Source of the DNA: Candidatus Defluviibacillus avedoerensis
Lineage (GTDB): Bacteria > Pseudomonadota > Gammaproteobacteria > Burkholderiales > Burkholderiaceae_C
Direction of reading: 5' to 3'
NCBI GenBank assembly: GCA_016703665.1
Contig: JADJBS010000020.1
Location: forward strand, 434,001 to 498,000
DNA: 64,000 nt
Under the pieces are notes generated by a model. It saw only the letters and a list, made by a program, of their open reading frames with translations, made no database searches and had not been told where the DNA came from. Below are positions 46,934 to 54,808 of the stretch, piece after piece; the stretch's first letter is position 1, and each line of letters begins with the position of its first letter. The position numbers and the translations under genes are program-made.

Positions 46934-47062
46934 ATGCGTCAGCGAAAACACAAAATGCTGCTTTACGCCATGCTGGCCGCTCTGCACGCTGGCATTTTCG
47001 CGTTGTATACCCAGCCAGAGTTTCTGGTTACGTTGGCAAATCAAGTTTGGGCATGCTTCTAA
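46934..47062 (+). CDS. Small hydrophobic protein (42 aa)
   Basis: ATG 46934 gives MRQRKHKMLLYAMLAALHAG with one predicted helix and a basic N terminus, ending at TAA 47062. It lies 4 bp after the MFS stop and 3 bp before the methyltransferase start, so it is squeezed into an operon. Such spacing supports translation, but the peptide is short and unrecognised. Confidence 0.45.
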   Translation: MRQRKHKMLLYAMLAALHAGIFALYTQPEFLVTLANQVWACF

Positions 47063-47065
47063 GTC

Positions 47066-47662
47066 ATGACAGAACATTTTGCATCGATAAAAATGTCGCC
47101 CGCATCTGATTGGGTCACCCGGTGGGCACAGCTGCTTACGAAGGGCAGTACGGTTTTGGACGTGGCGTGCGGCCACGGCCGACACATGAAGTGGTTACGT
47201 GATCACGAATTCGAGGTTGTCGGCATTGACAGAGACCCAGAGGCCGCCGCCGCCTCATCTGCCTGGGGAAAAGTTCATCAGGTCGATATCGAAAACGGAT
47301 ACTGGCCTCTCGAAGAGGGGTCTGGACGTTTACGCAAATTTGGCGCTGTCGTGGTCACCAATTACCTTTGGCGCCCCTTGATCCCCACTTTGTTAAACAG
47401 TGTCGAAGAGGGGGGACTGTTGATTTACGAAACTTTTGGAATTGGAAACCAGGTTTTCGGAAAACCGAGCCGTCCCGACTTCCTGCTCCAACCAGGCGAA
47501 CTGCTGGATATCTGCTCGCAGGAGAATGGCTTTCAAATTGTTGCGTATGAGAATGGCATCCTCAACAATCCTGATCGCTGCGTCCAGCGAGTAGTTGCGA
47601 TCAAACAACATGCAATTGCAAAAATACAACAAGCTGAAGTTGTGCTACAACTGAACCCTTAG
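47066..47662 (+). CDS. Class I SAM-dependent methyltransferase
   Basis: A 198-residue methyltransferase of the TehB/UbiE-like type. The SAM-binding motif I is VLDVACGHGRHMKWLRD near residues 32-48, followed by the acidic loop VVGIDRDPEA and a partner strand FGAVVVTNYLWRPL near residues 92-105. YETFGIGNQVFGKPSRPDFL follows the core. Its substrate (small molecule, tellurite or protein) is not evident. It is probably cotranscribed with the MFS gene and the small protein. Confidence 0.85.
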   Translation: MTEHFASIKMSPASDWVTRWAQLLTKGSTVLDVACGHGRHMKWLRDHEFEVVGIDRDPEAAAASSAWGKVHQVDIENGYWPLEEGSGRLRKFGAVVVTNYLWRPLIPTLLNSVEEGGLLIYETFGIGNQVFGKPSRPDFLLQPGELLDICSQENGFQIVAYENGILNNPDRCVQRVVAIKQHAIAKIQQAEVVLQLNP

Positions 47663-47782
47663 CATTGGATTGATTCAGAAAGTTCTCAAATCCAATCAAG
47701 ACGAAATCGATTTCAGATATACCACTGTCTATTCAAAAAAACAGAATGGAATTTTGAATTTTTACTATCTAACTGAATTCAA

Positions 47783-47812
47783 TTGACATAATGACATTGA
47801 ACACGGTAAAAG
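47783..47812 (+). promoter_or_regulatory. Candidate sigma-70 promoter, distal
   Basis: TTGACA at 47783-47788 and TAAAAG at 47807-47812 with an 18-bp spacer. The -35 is a perfect match; the -10 matches 4 of 6. A transcript from here would carry the 47872-47947 inverted repeat in its leader. Confidence 0.35.
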
Positions 47813-47871
47813 ATAAAATTATAGAAAAATAATATCCTTCAATATGTAAAAGCGGAACCCAAGTAATCAGG

Positions 47872-47947
47872 TGACGCCGCGCATCAAGAAGGCACGCTCG
47901 GTCGAGACAAGTTCCTGGGGGTTTTGGCGCTTCCTTACCCGGCGTCA
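47872..47947 (+). promoter_or_regulatory. Inverted repeat enclosing a possible structured leader
   Basis: TGACGCCG (47872-47879) pairs with CGGCGTCA (47940-47947) across 60 nt. The enclosed sequence can form a small CTCG/CGAG hairpin. It might be an RNA stem closing a regulatory domain or simply a protein site. It does not match a c-di-GMP riboswitch I know. Confidence 0.3.
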
Positions 47948-47970
47948 GATCGATTTGTGATTTTATGCAC

Positions 47971-47999
47971 TTGGATTTGACAAAAACACGTGATAATTA
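47971..47999 (+). promoter_or_regulatory. Candidate sigma-70 promoter, proximal
   Basis: TTGGAT (47971-47976), a 17-bp spacer and TAATTA (47994-47999) with TGA directly upstream of the -10 box (extended -10). The predicted start is ~48006, 30 bp from the bcsD ATG. Confidence 0.35.
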
Positions 48000-48016
48000 G
48001 TCAGGCATCACCTGAG

Positions 48017-48029
48017 TTGAACGGTTCAA
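48017..48029. promoter_or_regulatory. 13-bp palindrome in the bcsD leader
   Basis: TTGAACGGTTCAA has perfect 6-bp arms and sits 6 bp before the bcsD ATG, next to a TCAGG/CCTGA hairpin (48001-48015). It could be an operator or influence ribosome binding. Confidence 0.28.
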
Positions 48030-48035
48030 ACTACC

Positions 48036-48530
48036 ATGACGCTATTTAAACCCAAACAAACCGAAGACATTGCAGCACCTTCCAGCAATTTGGATTTCTT
48101 GTTGCGCGAGCGAATTTCAAGTCAATGGACTGGATTCTTGCAAGCTTTGTCCGACGAACTGCTCAGCCAACTCACGCCACAGGAATGCCGTGAATTTTTG
48201 CGCAGTGTGGGATCCCGCCTCGCAAAAGCTACACCGGTTCCAGTTCAGGATACGGTGCCAGAACTGCAAACAGCCATCAACGAAAGGCTAAGAGCCCAGC
48301 GCTGGGGGCATGTTGAACTGATTGATACAGGTTCGCACTTGCAAATTCGCCACCACTTCTGCCCCTTACCAATGGCCCTCGGCATGGATGCCAATATTGC
48401 AGGAGGCCTGCTTGAAGGACTTTATGAGCTCTGGTTCCGATCAGTTGGCGCAGAAGAGGGTTTGAGCATCATCCAGACAGGCTCAAGTGCTGACGGCTCA
48501 GTGCTTGAGTTCAAGTTCGGGCAGAACTGA
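48036..48530 (+). CDS. bcsD: Cellulose synthase subunit BcsD
   Basis: A 164-residue cytoplasmic protein of the BcsD family. In Gluconacetobacter it forms octameric channels that bundle glucan chains into crystalline cellulose. Here WTGFLQALSDELLSQLTPQE is followed by CREFLRSVGSRLAKATPVP, which matches the family N-terminal helical bundle. It continues with ERLRAQRWGHVELIDTGSHL and a beta-strand-rich end (LGMDANIAGGLLEGLYELWF). Its location before bcsP, bcsQ, bcsA, bcsB and bcsC defines a type I-like operon. There is a weak ribosome site. Confidence 0.78.
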   Translation: MTLFKPKQTEDIAAPSSNLDFLLRERISSQWTGFLQALSDELLSQLTPQECREFLRSVGSRLAKATPVPVQDTVPELQTAINERLRAQRWGHVELIDTGSHLQIRHHFCPLPMALGMDANIAGGLLEGLYELWFRSVGAEEGLSIIQTGSSADGSVLEFKFGQN

Positions 48531-48592
48531 AAGATCACTATCAGCAGGTCAGTGTATTTTGACTCTCCTGCACTCACTAAGGATTCGACCGA

Positions 48593-49327
48593 ATGACAAC
48601 TTCTGAAGATGTCAAGACCCTCTTCCGGCGATTTGGCGGTCAACCGGAAACGTACCAGGAAGTGGTCAGGGAAGATCTGGCTGAGCATTCCCTGGGGAAA
48701 TGGCCTATGCTGGGCCAAGTGAACCTTCAAAAAGTTGAATTTATTCCCGCCGCTAAACAAATCATCCAGACAGTCGCCACCCGACCTTACAGTGAAAGTC
48801 TGGCGATCGCGCAGGCTGGCCAGATCGCAGTTGCAGACTATGTGGCCAGTCACCGATATGTTGAGCCGATCAAAGAATCTCCGGCTCCTCGACAACAGAT
48901 TGCGCCCCGTCATGACATGACCAGGATACGCCAAGAGCATGTGCCCCCCCCCGTGATTGACTTCCCTGCACACGCAGCACCTATCCAAGCGCCCCTTCCC
49001 TCATCAATCCAAGCACACCAAGGCCCTCACGTGGCAGGTTCGGCTGCAGTGCGCATCTCGACGTTGCCTTCCCCAGAATCCAATCAACACGTGTATGAAC
49101 AGGCTGCCAAGGCCAATATGTCGACCCCGGCGCAACGTACAGAGCAGGCTGTTTCGGGGTTGGCCGCTCGGTTTCGTGCACAAACTGCGCCGACGCAAGT
49201 ACCCGCACCGCAAACAGTAGAGCCACCTCCACCTCAAAGCTTGCACGGTCTTTTTGGCCGTTTGGCTCAGTCGCAAGTCAAAGCACAAGGTGCTGTCGGC
49301 TTGTTTAAACGGAAGCTAATCACGTGA
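48593..49327 (+). CDS. bcsP: Proline-rich BcsP-like cellulose accessory protein
   Basis: A 244-residue protein. Its N-terminal ~60 residues (EDVKTLFRRFGGQPETYQEV, then HSLGKWPMLGQV) resemble the short BcsR protein of enterobacterial cellulose systems. The middle is a Pro/Ala/Gln-rich linker of about 130 residues. The C-terminal motif SLHGLFGRLAQSQ is a likely interaction helix. In betaproteobacteria a proline-rich BcsP is encoded beside bcsD and is thought to scaffold it. Its stop overlaps the bcsQ GTG start (GTGA), so the two are translationally coupled. Name assignment rests on position and composition. Confidence 0.6.
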   Translation: MTTSEDVKTLFRRFGGQPETYQEVVREDLAEHSLGKWPMLGQVNLQKVEFIPAAKQIIQTVATRPYSESLAIAQAGQIAVADYVASHRYVEPIKESPAPRQQIAPRHDMTRIRQEHVPPPVIDFPAHAAPIQAPLPSSIQAHQGPHVAGSAAVRISTLPSPESNQHVYEQAAKANMSTPAQRTEQAVSGLAARFRAQTAPTQVPAPQTVEPPPPQSLHGLFGRLAQSQVKAQGAVGLFKRKLIT

Positions 49328-50100
49328 ATGTTCTTGCCATTGTTTCCGCGAAGGGCGGCGTAGGAAAAACAACCCTGACAGCAAACCTTGCTGCTGCATT
49401 GAATAACGATGGTCGCGTCGTTTGCGTCGATCTTGATCCACAGAATGCGCTTCGACTTCACCTTGGCGTTCAGATGGATGAGATGGATGGACTTGCACGT
49501 TGCACCCTTGAAGGACGCACCTGGAATACATCTTTGTTTCAGAGTCCGGGAAGTCCAGAAGTGTTGCCCTACGGCACCATCAATGAAACTGACAGGGACA
49601 CGCTCGAAGTCTTTCTGGCTGAAAATACAAATTGGTTGTCTGGCGGATTGGCAACGCTTGGCGTTGGCAATAAGGATTTTGTTCTGATTGATACGCCACC
49701 TGGCCCTTCGTTGTACCTTCAACAAGTCTTGCGGATTGCCAATTTCGTTCTTGTGGTCGTGCATGCAGACGCAGCATCCTATGCAACGGTTCCAGCAATG
49801 GAAGGGCTGATCAAAAGCTATTGCCGTGAACGAACCGATTTTCTTGGATCTGCCTACATCATCAACTGTGTAAGCTCGGACAAAATACTTTCGCGAGACG
49901 TTGTGGAGGTTTTACGCTCCCGCTTAGGCGAGCGAGTCGTGCCATTTGTTATTCACCAAGACGAGGCCGTCCGTGAAGCATTGGCCAGTGATCAATTGCT
50001 GGCCAACTATGACCCTCATTGCGAGGCCACCTACGATGTTGCTAGCTGCGCACAGTGGGTGTCAGATCACATGCTCCGTCGTCATTCAGCTAAGGTGTAA
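49324..50100 (+). CDS. bcsQ: Cellulose-associated MinD-like ATPase BcsQ
   Basis: A 258-residue ParA/MinD-superfamily ATPase starting at GTG 49324. The deviant Walker A is AKGGVGKTTLTANLAAALNN near residues 9-28. It is followed by VVCVDLDPQNALRLHLG and the Walker B-like FVLIDTPPGPSL near residue 120. In enterobacteria BcsQ localises cellulose production to the pole and is part of the Bcs membrane complex. A YhjQ-like length and neighbours bcsP and bcsA support this call over a chromosome-partition protein. Confidence 0.87.
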   Translation: MNVLAIVSAKGGVGKTTLTANLAAALNNDGRVVCVDLDPQNALRLHLGVQMDEMDGLARCTLEGRTWNTSLFQSPGSPEVLPYGTINETDRDTLEVFLAENTNWLSGGLATLGVGNKDFVLIDTPPGPSLYLQQVLRIANFVLVVVHADAASYATVPAMEGLIKSYCRERTDFLGSAYIINCVSSDKILSRDVVEVLRSRLGERVVPFVIHQDEAVREALASDQLLANYDPHCEATYDVASCAQWVSDHMLRRHSAKV

Positions 50101-50127
50101 TTTGCCCATGCAAGAAAGCAAGAAGCC

Positions 50128-52392
50128 ATGAACATCCGGCGCATGCGCAGAGCGCGCTTTGAAATGCGGTTGATAGGCCGCAAACGCTTGTTCTCCCCCT
50201 TGGTTCTTGCGGTCAGGCAATTAGCCAGCTGGAAAGGTTGGCAAAACGTGATCATTCAGCGAGCAACCATCCTTGCGTCGCTCTACATCATTTTTCTGGC
50301 AATCACAACACCTCTTTCCAACGAACAGCAGTTGATTTTTGGTGTGATCGGGTTGGCCAGTGCCATGGTGCTAGGACGCGTCCCAGGGCGACTGGTAACG
50401 CAGATATTGATCATCCTTTCCATTGTTTCGTCAACGCGCTACCTTTATTGGCGTCTCACGTCCACGTTGCTCTTGGACAACTGGATGGACTTTTTCTTCG
50501 GAACGGGCTTGTTTCTGGCAGAGTTGTACGCTTGGATTGTGCTGGCCATCGGCTTCTTTCAAACGGCTTGGCCGCTTGAACGCAAACCCATGCCCATGCC
50601 TCCGGACCGTGAAGAATGGCCGACGGTGGACGTCTTTATTCCAACCTATAACGAACCGATCAAAGTGGTCCGCCCAACGGTGTTGGCGGCACTCGCAATT
50701 GACTGGCCAGCAGACAAACTCAACATTTATATTCTGGACGATGGTCGGCGTACGGAGTTCTCAGAATTCGCTAAAGAAGTTGGCGTCAAGTACTTGACCC
50801 GACCGGATAACACCCACGCCAAAGCGGGCAATATCAATAACGCGTTGAAGTACACCAACGGCAAATACATCGCAATTTTTGACTGCGATCACATTCCAAC
50901 CCGAACATTTTTGCAAGTCTGCATGGGCTGGTTTTACAAAGACAAGAAATTAGTCATGGTGCAAACACCGCACCACTTTTTCTCGCCTGACCCTTTTGAA
51001 AAAAATCTGGCTACGTTTCGTAAGGTCCCCAACGAAGGGGAGCTTTTTTATGGACTAGTCCAGGACGGTAATGACCTTTGGAATGCCACCTTTTTTTGTG
51101 GGTCTTGTGCTATTTTGGAACGCAAGGCTTTGCTGAAGATTGGGGGAATTGCAGTTGAGACTGTGACTGAAGATGCGCACAAGGCGCTCAAGCTCCATCG
51201 ACTGGGCTACAGCACCGCCTACTTGGCGGTTCCACAAGCTGCTGGTTTCGCGACTGAATCACTTTCGGGGCATGTGGGACAGCGTATTCGATGGGCACGG
51301 GGAATGGCCCAGATTTTCCGGGTGGACAACCCAATGCTTGGACCTGGCCTGAAGTTATCTCAACGTCTTTGCTACCTGAACGCAATGCTGCACTTTTTTT
51401 ACGGGTTGCCACGAATTGTGTTCTTGACTGCGCCCCTGGCATACCTGTTTTTTGGTGCGCACGTGATATTTGCATCAGCATTCACGATTGCCTTGTTTGC
51501 GTTACCGCACTTGATCCACTCAAGCATTACCAACTCACGAATGCAAGGTGAATTCAGACATTCGTTCTGGGCTGAGGTCTATGAATCCGTACTGGCGTGG
51601 TACATCCTCCGTCCAACTTTGGTAGCGGTATTGAATCCCAAGCTTGGAAAATTCAATGTGACGGCAAAAGGAGGACTTAATGCCAACTCATATTTCGATT
51701 GGGACATTTCCAAGCCTTATATTATTTTGTTGACATTGAATCTGGCCGGATTGCTTGTCGGTTTGGGACGCCTGCTCATCTGGATACCGGAAGAAACAGG
51801 CACTGTGCTGTTGAATCTGATTTGGACGGTCTATAACGTCATCATGTTGGGCGCGAGCCTCTCTGTGGCCAATGAAGCGAGGCAAGTGCGCGCGGCCCAC
51901 CGCGTTCAGATGAAATTGCACGCTGGCTTACGCTTTAAAAGTGGGAGAACGGTTCGGTGTGTGACAAGCGACTACTCTGAGGGTGGTGTTGGTGTTCAGC
52001 TACCGACCGAAATGCCCATTGAAATTGGTGAACAAGTTCAGGTAACCATGTATCGCGGGAATTCAGAATACGTGTTTGAATCCAAGGTAACGATGCATAG
52101 CGGTAGACGTCTTGGTTTACAGTTTGATGAAATGTCTCTAGAGCAATCCATTAATTTTGTTCAATGCACTTTCGCCCGTGCTGATAGCTGGGCTGTTTGG
52201 GGTGATAAACGCGAACACGATACACCGCTGCGAGGTCTGGTAGAGGTTTTCTTTTTGGGATTGGGTGGGCTGAAAATGTTCGGTGGAATTATCGTGCGGG
52301 TATTGTTGCGTCGCGGGAATGAAGCACCGAAACCGGTTGCAGCGCCGAAACGTAAAAGTACTGGTACAGCCCGACCCGCTCTGAAGTCCTGA
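50128..52392 (+). CDS. bcsA: Cellulose synthase catalytic subunit BcsA
   Basis: A 754-residue inner-membrane family-2 glycosyltransferase that polymerises UDP-glucose and passes the chain through its membrane channel. Motifs: DDG in YILDDGRR near residue 204, DCDH in IFDCDHIPT near residue 252, TED in VTEDAH near residue 347 and QRIRWARG near residue 385. About eight membrane helices flank the catalytic loop. The C-terminal PilZ domain has RxxxR (RAAHRVQ) and DYSEGG near residues 587-620, so c-di-GMP activation is expected. It follows bcsQ and precedes bcsB. Confidence 0.96.
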   Translation: MNIRRMRRARFEMRLIGRKRLFSPLVLAVRQLASWKGWQNVIIQRATILASLYIIFLAITTPLSNEQQLIFGVIGLASAMVLGRVPGRLVTQILIILSIVSSTRYLYWRLTSTLLLDNWMDFFFGTGLFLAELYAWIVLAIGFFQTAWPLERKPMPMPPDREEWPTVDVFIPTYNEPIKVVRPTVLAALAIDWPADKLNIYILDDGRRTEFSEFAKEVGVKYLTRPDNTHAKAGNINNALKYTNGKYIAIFDCDHIPTRTFLQVCMGWFYKDKKLVMVQTPHHFFSPDPFEKNLATFRKVPNEGELFYGLVQDGNDLWNATFFCGSCAILERKALLKIGGIAVETVTEDAHKALKLHRLGYSTAYLAVPQAAGFATESLSGHVGQRIRWARGMAQIFRVDNPMLGPGLKLSQRLCYLNAMLHFFYGLPRIVFLTAPLAYLFFGAHVIFASAFTIALFALPHLIHSSITNSRMQGEFRHSFWAEVYESVLAWYILRPTLVAVLNPKLGKFNVTAKGGLNANSYFDWDISKPYIILLTLNLAGLLVGLGRLLIWIPEETGTVLLNLIWTVYNVIMLGASLSVANEARQVRAAHRVQMKLHAGLRFKSGRTVRCVTSDYSEGGVGVQLPTEMPIEIGEQVQVTMYRGNSEYVFESKVTMHSGRRLGLQFDEMSLEQSINFVQCTFARADSWAVWGDKREHDTPLRGLVEVFFLGLGGLKMFGGIIVRVLLRRGNEAPKPVAAPKRKSTGTARPALKS

Positions 52393-52459
52393 ACGGATTT
52401 TGCATGGTATTGTTATGGTGTCGAGATAACCAATGCGTATTGTTATAGGGAAAGTGGTG

Positions 52460-54802
52460 ATGTTTAAACGTAACTTGATTGCTGCATTGGTTGTTGGCGC
52501 TGTGCTGCCTGTTTGCTTGCACAGCACGGACGCCTTGTCTGCAACCAGCAAGAAGTCGAAAACAGAGCTGGTTGAAAAGGCGGATTCAGACATTCCCGTT
52601 TTTAATATCACTGTACCGAAGCAAGTCCCAGGTTCGAGCGAAATTGCTGCATCCCTTGGTGCAAACACTTTACGTAAATACACATTTACCTTGAAGCAAT
52701 TGGGGGCGTATGACCCTCTGGCGCTGCGCGGTATCGACGCTGTTTTTTCACTGCCTTTCAGTGTTCCGGCGGATGAAGTTGTCACCGGTCTGAAACTGAA
52801 ACTGGACTTTGCTTATTCGCCTTCGCTGATTACAAATCTTTCACACTTGAAGATTTTGGTCAATGGTGAGATTGCAGCAACAGTTGCGCTACCGAAAGAG
52901 CAAGCAGGCACCAATCTGATTCGAGAGGTGACCATTGACCCAAGACTGCTGACGGATTTCAACCGTTTCAACATGCAGTTCATTGGTCACTACACCCTTG
53001 ACTGCGAAGACCCGTTTCACTCCAGCCTTTGGATGAACATCAGCAACTTGAGCACGCTCGAGTTCACTGTGACCCCCTTGTCAGTTCAAAATGACTTGGC
53101 CTTGTTGCCTGCACCATTCTTTGACCGACGGGATGGACGGCGCCTTGAGTTGCCCTTTGTCTTTGGTGGAACACCATCCTCGGGTGTACTTGAGGCTGCA
53201 GGGATCGTGTCCTCTTGGTTTGGTTCATTGGCGAGCTACCGTGGCGCCTGGTTTCCTTCGAGTCTGAATGCATTGCCCGCTGCTCACGCGGTTGTGTTTG
53301 CGACAAACGAAGAGCGCCCTCAGGGCATTAGCGTTCCCCCGATCAATGGGCCCACCCTGGCGGTGGCACCCCACCCCAGTGATCCCCGCTACAAAATGCT
53401 TTTCGTGCTTGGTCGTGATGCCAAAGAGTTGCGAACAGCTGCAACAGCCCTAGGTCTAGGTAGAAACACGTTTTCGGGTCAATCCGTGGCCATCACCGGG
53501 CTTGAAGGCCTAAAGGTACGTAAACCTTATGATGCACCAAACTGGGTTACCAGTGACCGCCCCGTCAAGATGGGTGAACTGGCATCCGTTGAAGAGATGA
53601 ATGTGACCGGAATCAGGCCTGATCTGATTCGTGTCAATCTTCGTACAGCGCCAGATTTATTTGGTTGGCAAAGCAAAGGCGCTCCGTTTGACATGCGGTA
53701 TCGCTATACCCCACGCGCAACCATTGACAAATCGACGTTGAACGTCAATGTCAATCGAAATTTCATTACAGCATATCCGCTGTTACCTTTCAGTGAAGGT
53801 CAACCCGGTGAAGCTATTCAGAAGAAGATCAACAATCTTCTTAACACCGATAAGCTGTTGCCAGCACGCGATGAATTTTTTATCCCGCTGTCCTTGATGC
53901 CTGCTCGCAGCCAGTTGCAGTTTCATTACCATTTTGACTACCCTAAGCAAGGGGCCTGTAAAGATGTCGAGATGAAAAATTACCAGGGTGCGATTGATCC
54001 TGAGTCAACACTGGATCTGACTTCGTTCCCGCATTACATTGAAATGCCAAACATTGCCGTTTTCGCCAATGCAGGCTTTCCTTTCACCCGCATGGCTGAC
54101 CTCTCTGAAACAGCGGTCGTTATGCCCGATGCTCCAGGTGTCCCCGATATCAGCACCTATTTGACATTGATGGGGCGGATGGGTGAATCCACAGGGCTTC
54201 CAGCCTATGGCATATCCGTTGGCCGGGCAGGTGATGTTTCCCGCTACGCCGACAAGGATCTGCTTGTACTCGGCAGCTCGGCAAACCAGCCCATGCTGGG
54301 CCAATGGGCAAAACACATGCCTTTTTCAGTGGCAGGCCAAGCTCGAACGTTCTCTATTTCTGAATGGGTTCGCCGTCACCTGCCGTGGTACGAAACTGTC
54401 GGCACCGACCGATCGCCTGTTGTCAAACTTTCCGAAATCACGCTGAACCGAGAAGCTGTGGTGTTCGGATTTGAATCCCCACTGTCCAGTGGCAGAAGCG
54501 TAGTAGCTGTTGTCAGCGACAAAACGTCAGGCTTGGCGGATGTACTCAGCGCATTGATGGACGATGAGCTGATCGCCAAGATTCAAGGCTCACTGGCTGT
54601 GGTTCGAGGAAAAGAAGTTGAATCCATGACTGTGGGCAGTGCCTACACTGTCGGCAAACTACCGTTTGCACTCAAATCCCGCTGGCTGATATCGCAGAAC
54701 TCCTGGATGCTGGCTCTGGCATTGATCGCCGGTGCTGTGCTTCTGGGTGCCGTGTTGTACACCCTTCTACGCCTTCGGGTGAATCGCAGAACAAAGGGTT
54801 AA
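52460..54802 (+). CDS. bcsB: Cellulose synthase regulatory/periplasmic subunit BcsB
   Basis: A 780-residue periplasmic partner of BcsA, starting at ATG 52460 (MFKRNLIAALVVGAVLP) as the signal peptide begins there, though an ATG lies 27 bp upstream. The mature part has the two repeated carbohydrate-binding/flavodoxin-like halves of the BcsB family. Conserved segments are FSLPFSVPADEVVTGLKLKL, FIGHYTLDCEDPFHSSLWMN and later FHYHFDYPKQGACKDVEM. A single C-terminal helix (SWMLALALIAGAVLLGAVLY) anchors it in the inner membrane. It stabilises the BcsA channel and guides the glucan. Confidence 0.93.
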   Translation: MFKRNLIAALVVGAVLPVCLHSTDALSATSKKSKTELVEKADSDIPVFNITVPKQVPGSSEIAASLGANTLRKYTFTLKQLGAYDPLALRGIDAVFSLPFSVPADEVVTGLKLKLDFAYSPSLITNLSHLKILVNGEIAATVALPKEQAGTNLIREVTIDPRLLTDFNRFNMQFIGHYTLDCEDPFHSSLWMNISNLSTLEFTVTPLSVQNDLALLPAPFFDRRDGRRLELPFVFGGTPSSGVLEAAGIVSSWFGSLASYRGAWFPSSLNALPAAHAVVFATNEERPQGISVPPINGPTLAVAPHPSDPRYKMLFVLGRDAKELRTAATALGLGRNTFSGQSVAITGLEGLKVRKPYDAPNWVTSDRPVKMGELASVEEMNVTGIRPDLIRVNLRTAPDLFGWQSKGAPFDMRYRYTPRATIDKSTLNVNVNRNFITAYPLLPFSEGQPGEAIQKKINNLLNTDKLLPARDEFFIPLSLMPARSQLQFHYHFDYPKQGACKDVEMKNYQGAIDPESTLDLTSFPHYIEMPNIAVFANAGFPFTRMADLSETAVVMPDAPGVPDISTYLTLMGRMGESTGLPAYGISVGRAGDVSRYADKDLLVLGSSANQPMLGQWAKHMPFSVAGQARTFSISEWVRRHLPWYETVGTDRSPVVKLSEITLNREAVVFGFESPLSSGRSVVAVVSDKTSGLADVLSALMDDELIAKIQGSLAVVRGKEVESMTVGSAYTVGKLPFALKSRWLISQNSWMLALALIAGAVLLGAVLYTLLRLRVNRRTKG

Positions 54803-54808
54803 GTTTTC

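Larger units (their letters stand above)
47663..48035. promoter_or_regulatory. 373-bp AT-rich leader region of the cellulose operon
   Basis: Contains two promoter-like elements (47783-47812 and 47971-47999), an 8-bp inverted repeat spanning 47872-47947 and two small palindromes before the bcsD ATG. The first ~150 bp are AT-rich. No gene is seen here, and it is the longest gap upstream of the bcs genes. Confidence 0.5.

Noticed and set aside
47820..48000. c-di-GMP riboswitch (GEMM) before bcsD
   Set aside because: The GEMM-I core GGCAAACC and tetraloop receptor are absent, so only a generic inverted repeat is reported.
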